Shown: one piece after another, positions 62,727 through 64,000 of the stretch | Position numbering within the stretch: position 1 is the stretch's first letter | Layout of the letters: each line of letters opens with the position of its first letter | NCBI GenBank assembly: GCA_947469885.1 | Contig: CANIQT010000007.1 | Coordinates: 1 to 64,000, forward strand | Length of the DNA: 64,000 nt | Direction: 5' to 3' | Origin: Bacteroidota bacterium | Lineage (GTDB): Bacteria; Bacteroidota; Bacteroidia; 2-12-FULL-35-15 | The notes under the pieces: generated by a model | Told to the model about the DNA's origin: nothing | What the model saw: the letters and a program-made list of their open reading frames with translations, nothing else | Database searches by the model: none | Position numbers and translations under genes: made by a program

Positions 62727-63836
62727 ATGATAAAAAGAATTTTAAAAATTAGTTTGCTTGTTATTTTGTTAGGCATATTTGCCTGGACCATTTACTTTTT
62801 GTATTCCAAATCAGAACAACCCCCTGTGGTGTATCAAACCATATCTCCTTTTGATACTACTATCGTAAAGAAAACTGTTGCAACCGGAAGTGTGATTCCT
62901 CGCAAGGAAGTGAATATGAAATCGCAAGTATCAGGTATTATTGAAAAACTTTATGTGATAGCTGGACAGGAAATAAAACAAGGAGATGTGTTAGCTAAAA
63001 TTAAAATTATTCCAAACATGATTAATCTTGCAAATGCCGAAAGCAGAGTGAATCAGGCACAGATTAGTTTTGATAATGCAAAACAGGAGTATGAAAGAAA
63101 TGACATTTTGTATAAACAAAAAGTAATTTCTGCTTCAGATTTTCAACCTTCCGAATTGAAACTGAAATCAACAAAAGAAGAAGTGAATGCTGCAGAAGAT
63201 AATTTGCAATTGATAAAAGAAGGGGTTACCAAATCTGCTGGAACTGCCACAAACACGCTTATCCGTTCTACCATTTCGGGGATGGTGTTGGATGTTCCTA
63301 TTAAAGAAGGAAGCAATGTTATTGAAAGCAACACCTTTAACGAAGGCACTACGATTGCTTCTGTAGCAAACATGGGCGAAATGATTTTTGAAGGAAAAGT
63401 GGATGAAAGCGAAGTGGGGAAAATAAAAGAAGGGATGGATTTGGTTTTAACTATAGGAGCAATTGATAAAGAAAGTTTTGCTGCAAAGTTAGAATACATT
63501 GCTCCTAAAGGAGTAACGGAGAATGGTGCAATTCAATTTATGATTCGCGCTGCTTTGGCTAAAAATAAAGGAACCATGCTACGTGCAGGGTATAGCGCCA
63601 ATGCTGATATTATATTAGATAAGAAGGAAAAAACATTAGCTATTCCGGAAAGTGTTTTGAATTTTGAAAAAGAAAAAACGTATGTGGAAGTGGAAACAGG
63701 GAAAGACAAATATGAAAAACGATTTATAAAAACTGGTTTGTCGGATGGGATAAATATAGAAGTACTAGAAGGGTTGAAAAAAACAGATAAAATAAAAGTG
63801 CCGCAGATGGAGAGTATGCAGGGTCCTCAGGGGTAA
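62727..63836 (+). CDS. Periplasmic adaptor of the MacB-type exporter (MacA-like)
   Basis: 369 residues. An N-terminal membrane anchor (5-28) precedes the lipoyl half VSGIIEKLYVIAGQEIKQGD and an alpha hairpin (about 105-170). The second lipoyl half (IRSTISGMVLDVPIKEGSNVIE) and a beta-barrel follow. With the ATPase and two permeases it forms the inner part of a tripartite pump; the outer-membrane channel may be the TolC-family protein encoded at 25739-27184. Gene order ATPase-permease-permease-adaptor is less usual than adaptor first. Confidence 0.87.
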   Translation: MIKRILKISLLVILLGIFAWTIYFLYSKSEQPPVVYQTISPFDTTIVKKTVATGSVIPRKEVNMKSQVSGIIEKLYVIAGQEIKQGDVLAKIKIIPNMINLANAESRVNQAQISFDNAKQEYERNDILYKQKVISASDFQPSELKLKSTKEEVNAAEDNLQLIKEGVTKSAGTATNTLIRSTISGMVLDVPIKEGSNVIESNTFNEGTTIASVANMGEMIFEGKVDESEVGKIKEGMDLVLTIGAIDKESFAAKLEYIAPKGVTENGAIQFMIRAALAKNKGTMLRAGYSANADIILDKKEKTLAIPESVLNFEKEKTYVEVETGKDKYEKRFIKTGLSDGINIEVLEGLKKTDKIKVPQMESMQGPQG

Positions 63837-63859
63837 TTAATTTTTGTTACATAAGTTGC

Positions 63860-63888
63860 ACAGAGAAGACACAGAGTTACACGGAGTA
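63860..63888. repeat. CACAGAG-type repeat, partial copy
   Basis: CACAGAGAAGACACAGAG and ACACGGAG words, resembling the repeat at 2772-2850. It directly precedes the last, truncated gene. Confidence 0.45.
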
Positions 63889-63891
63889 AAA

Positions 63892-64000
63892 ATGACAAAG
63901 AAAGATAAAGGATTGGAGCGGCTTAAAGATTTAAGGCAACTATTAAAGATAGAACGTGAAGAAGATTTTGAGCAATACAAAGCACACTTTGCACGAAACA
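63892..64000 (+). CDS. N-terminus of an unidentified protein, cut by the window end
   Basis: An open frame from the ATG at 63892 runs off the right edge: MTKKDKGLERLKDLRQLLKI then EREEDFEQYKAHFARN. The charged helical start with LLKxEREED is reminiscent of the N-terminus of large Bacteroidota UPF1/IGHMBP2-like helicases, but 36 residues are too few to assign it. Confidence 0.45.
   Translation, partial: MTKKDKGLERLKDLRQLLKIEREEDFEQYKAHFARN

Overview
The window is AT-rich chromosomal DNA from a member of the Bacteroidota. Evidence: T9SS C-terminal sorting domains of both types, promoters of the TAnnTTTG class, a MurF-alanine racemase fusion, a fused CcoNO cbb3 oxidase subunit, head-GIN/beta-barrel and AsmA proteins, and several dispersed palindromes of Bacteroidota type. 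No rRNA, tRNA, CRISPR array or prophage was seen. Genus cannot be fixed from the sequence.

Layout. 1-16 kb is the accessory part: a truncated hypothetical gene, a secreted seven-blade SBBP propeller, a MntA/HepT toxin-antitoxin pair whose hepT carries an early stop, two paralogous secreted CotH-like proteins (a 1938-residue one with a type B sorting domain, a 690-residue one with type A), and a three-gene cassette in which a Regnase/Zc3h12a-like NYN ribonuclease lies between two paralogues of an unrecognised family. 16-24 kb is housekeeping: sixA, a Lys-rich tail protein, ppk1 and ppx (polyphosphate), panD, a flippase-like membrane protein, rfaE2, radA. 24-37 kb, mostly minus strand: tsaB, an adaptor/TolC pair, a hypothetical, a TetR regulator with a head-GIN barrel protein, a cyclase-family protein, hemW, a histidine kinase and an AsmA protein. 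37-46.6 kb is a complete cbb3 oxidase locus in two minus-strand units (small membrane protein-ccoI, and ccoS-NO-Q-P-G-H-safE-like-queD). 46.8-64 kb: murF-alr, tdk, an M28 peptidase, rsmI, corA, a MORN-type protein, a SAM-I riboswitch with metH, a WG-repeat protein, a MacB-type exporter (ATPase, two permeases, adaptor), and the start of an unidentified gene.

Most notable points. (1) Five intergenic arrays with the same 21- or 22-bp period but different unit sequences, almost free of indels, all 70-145 bp upstream of a start codon. (2) The hyp-NYN RNase-hyp cassette, a candidate undescribed RNA-targeting system. (3) Two cbb3 promoters with identical architecture: two Fnr-like dyads 22 bp apart, each the same distance from the -7 element. 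(4) Dispersed palindromes that have entered coding sequence: inside hemW, across the stop codon of the M28 peptidase, and at the end of the TetR gene. (5) A nonsense codon four codons into hepT.
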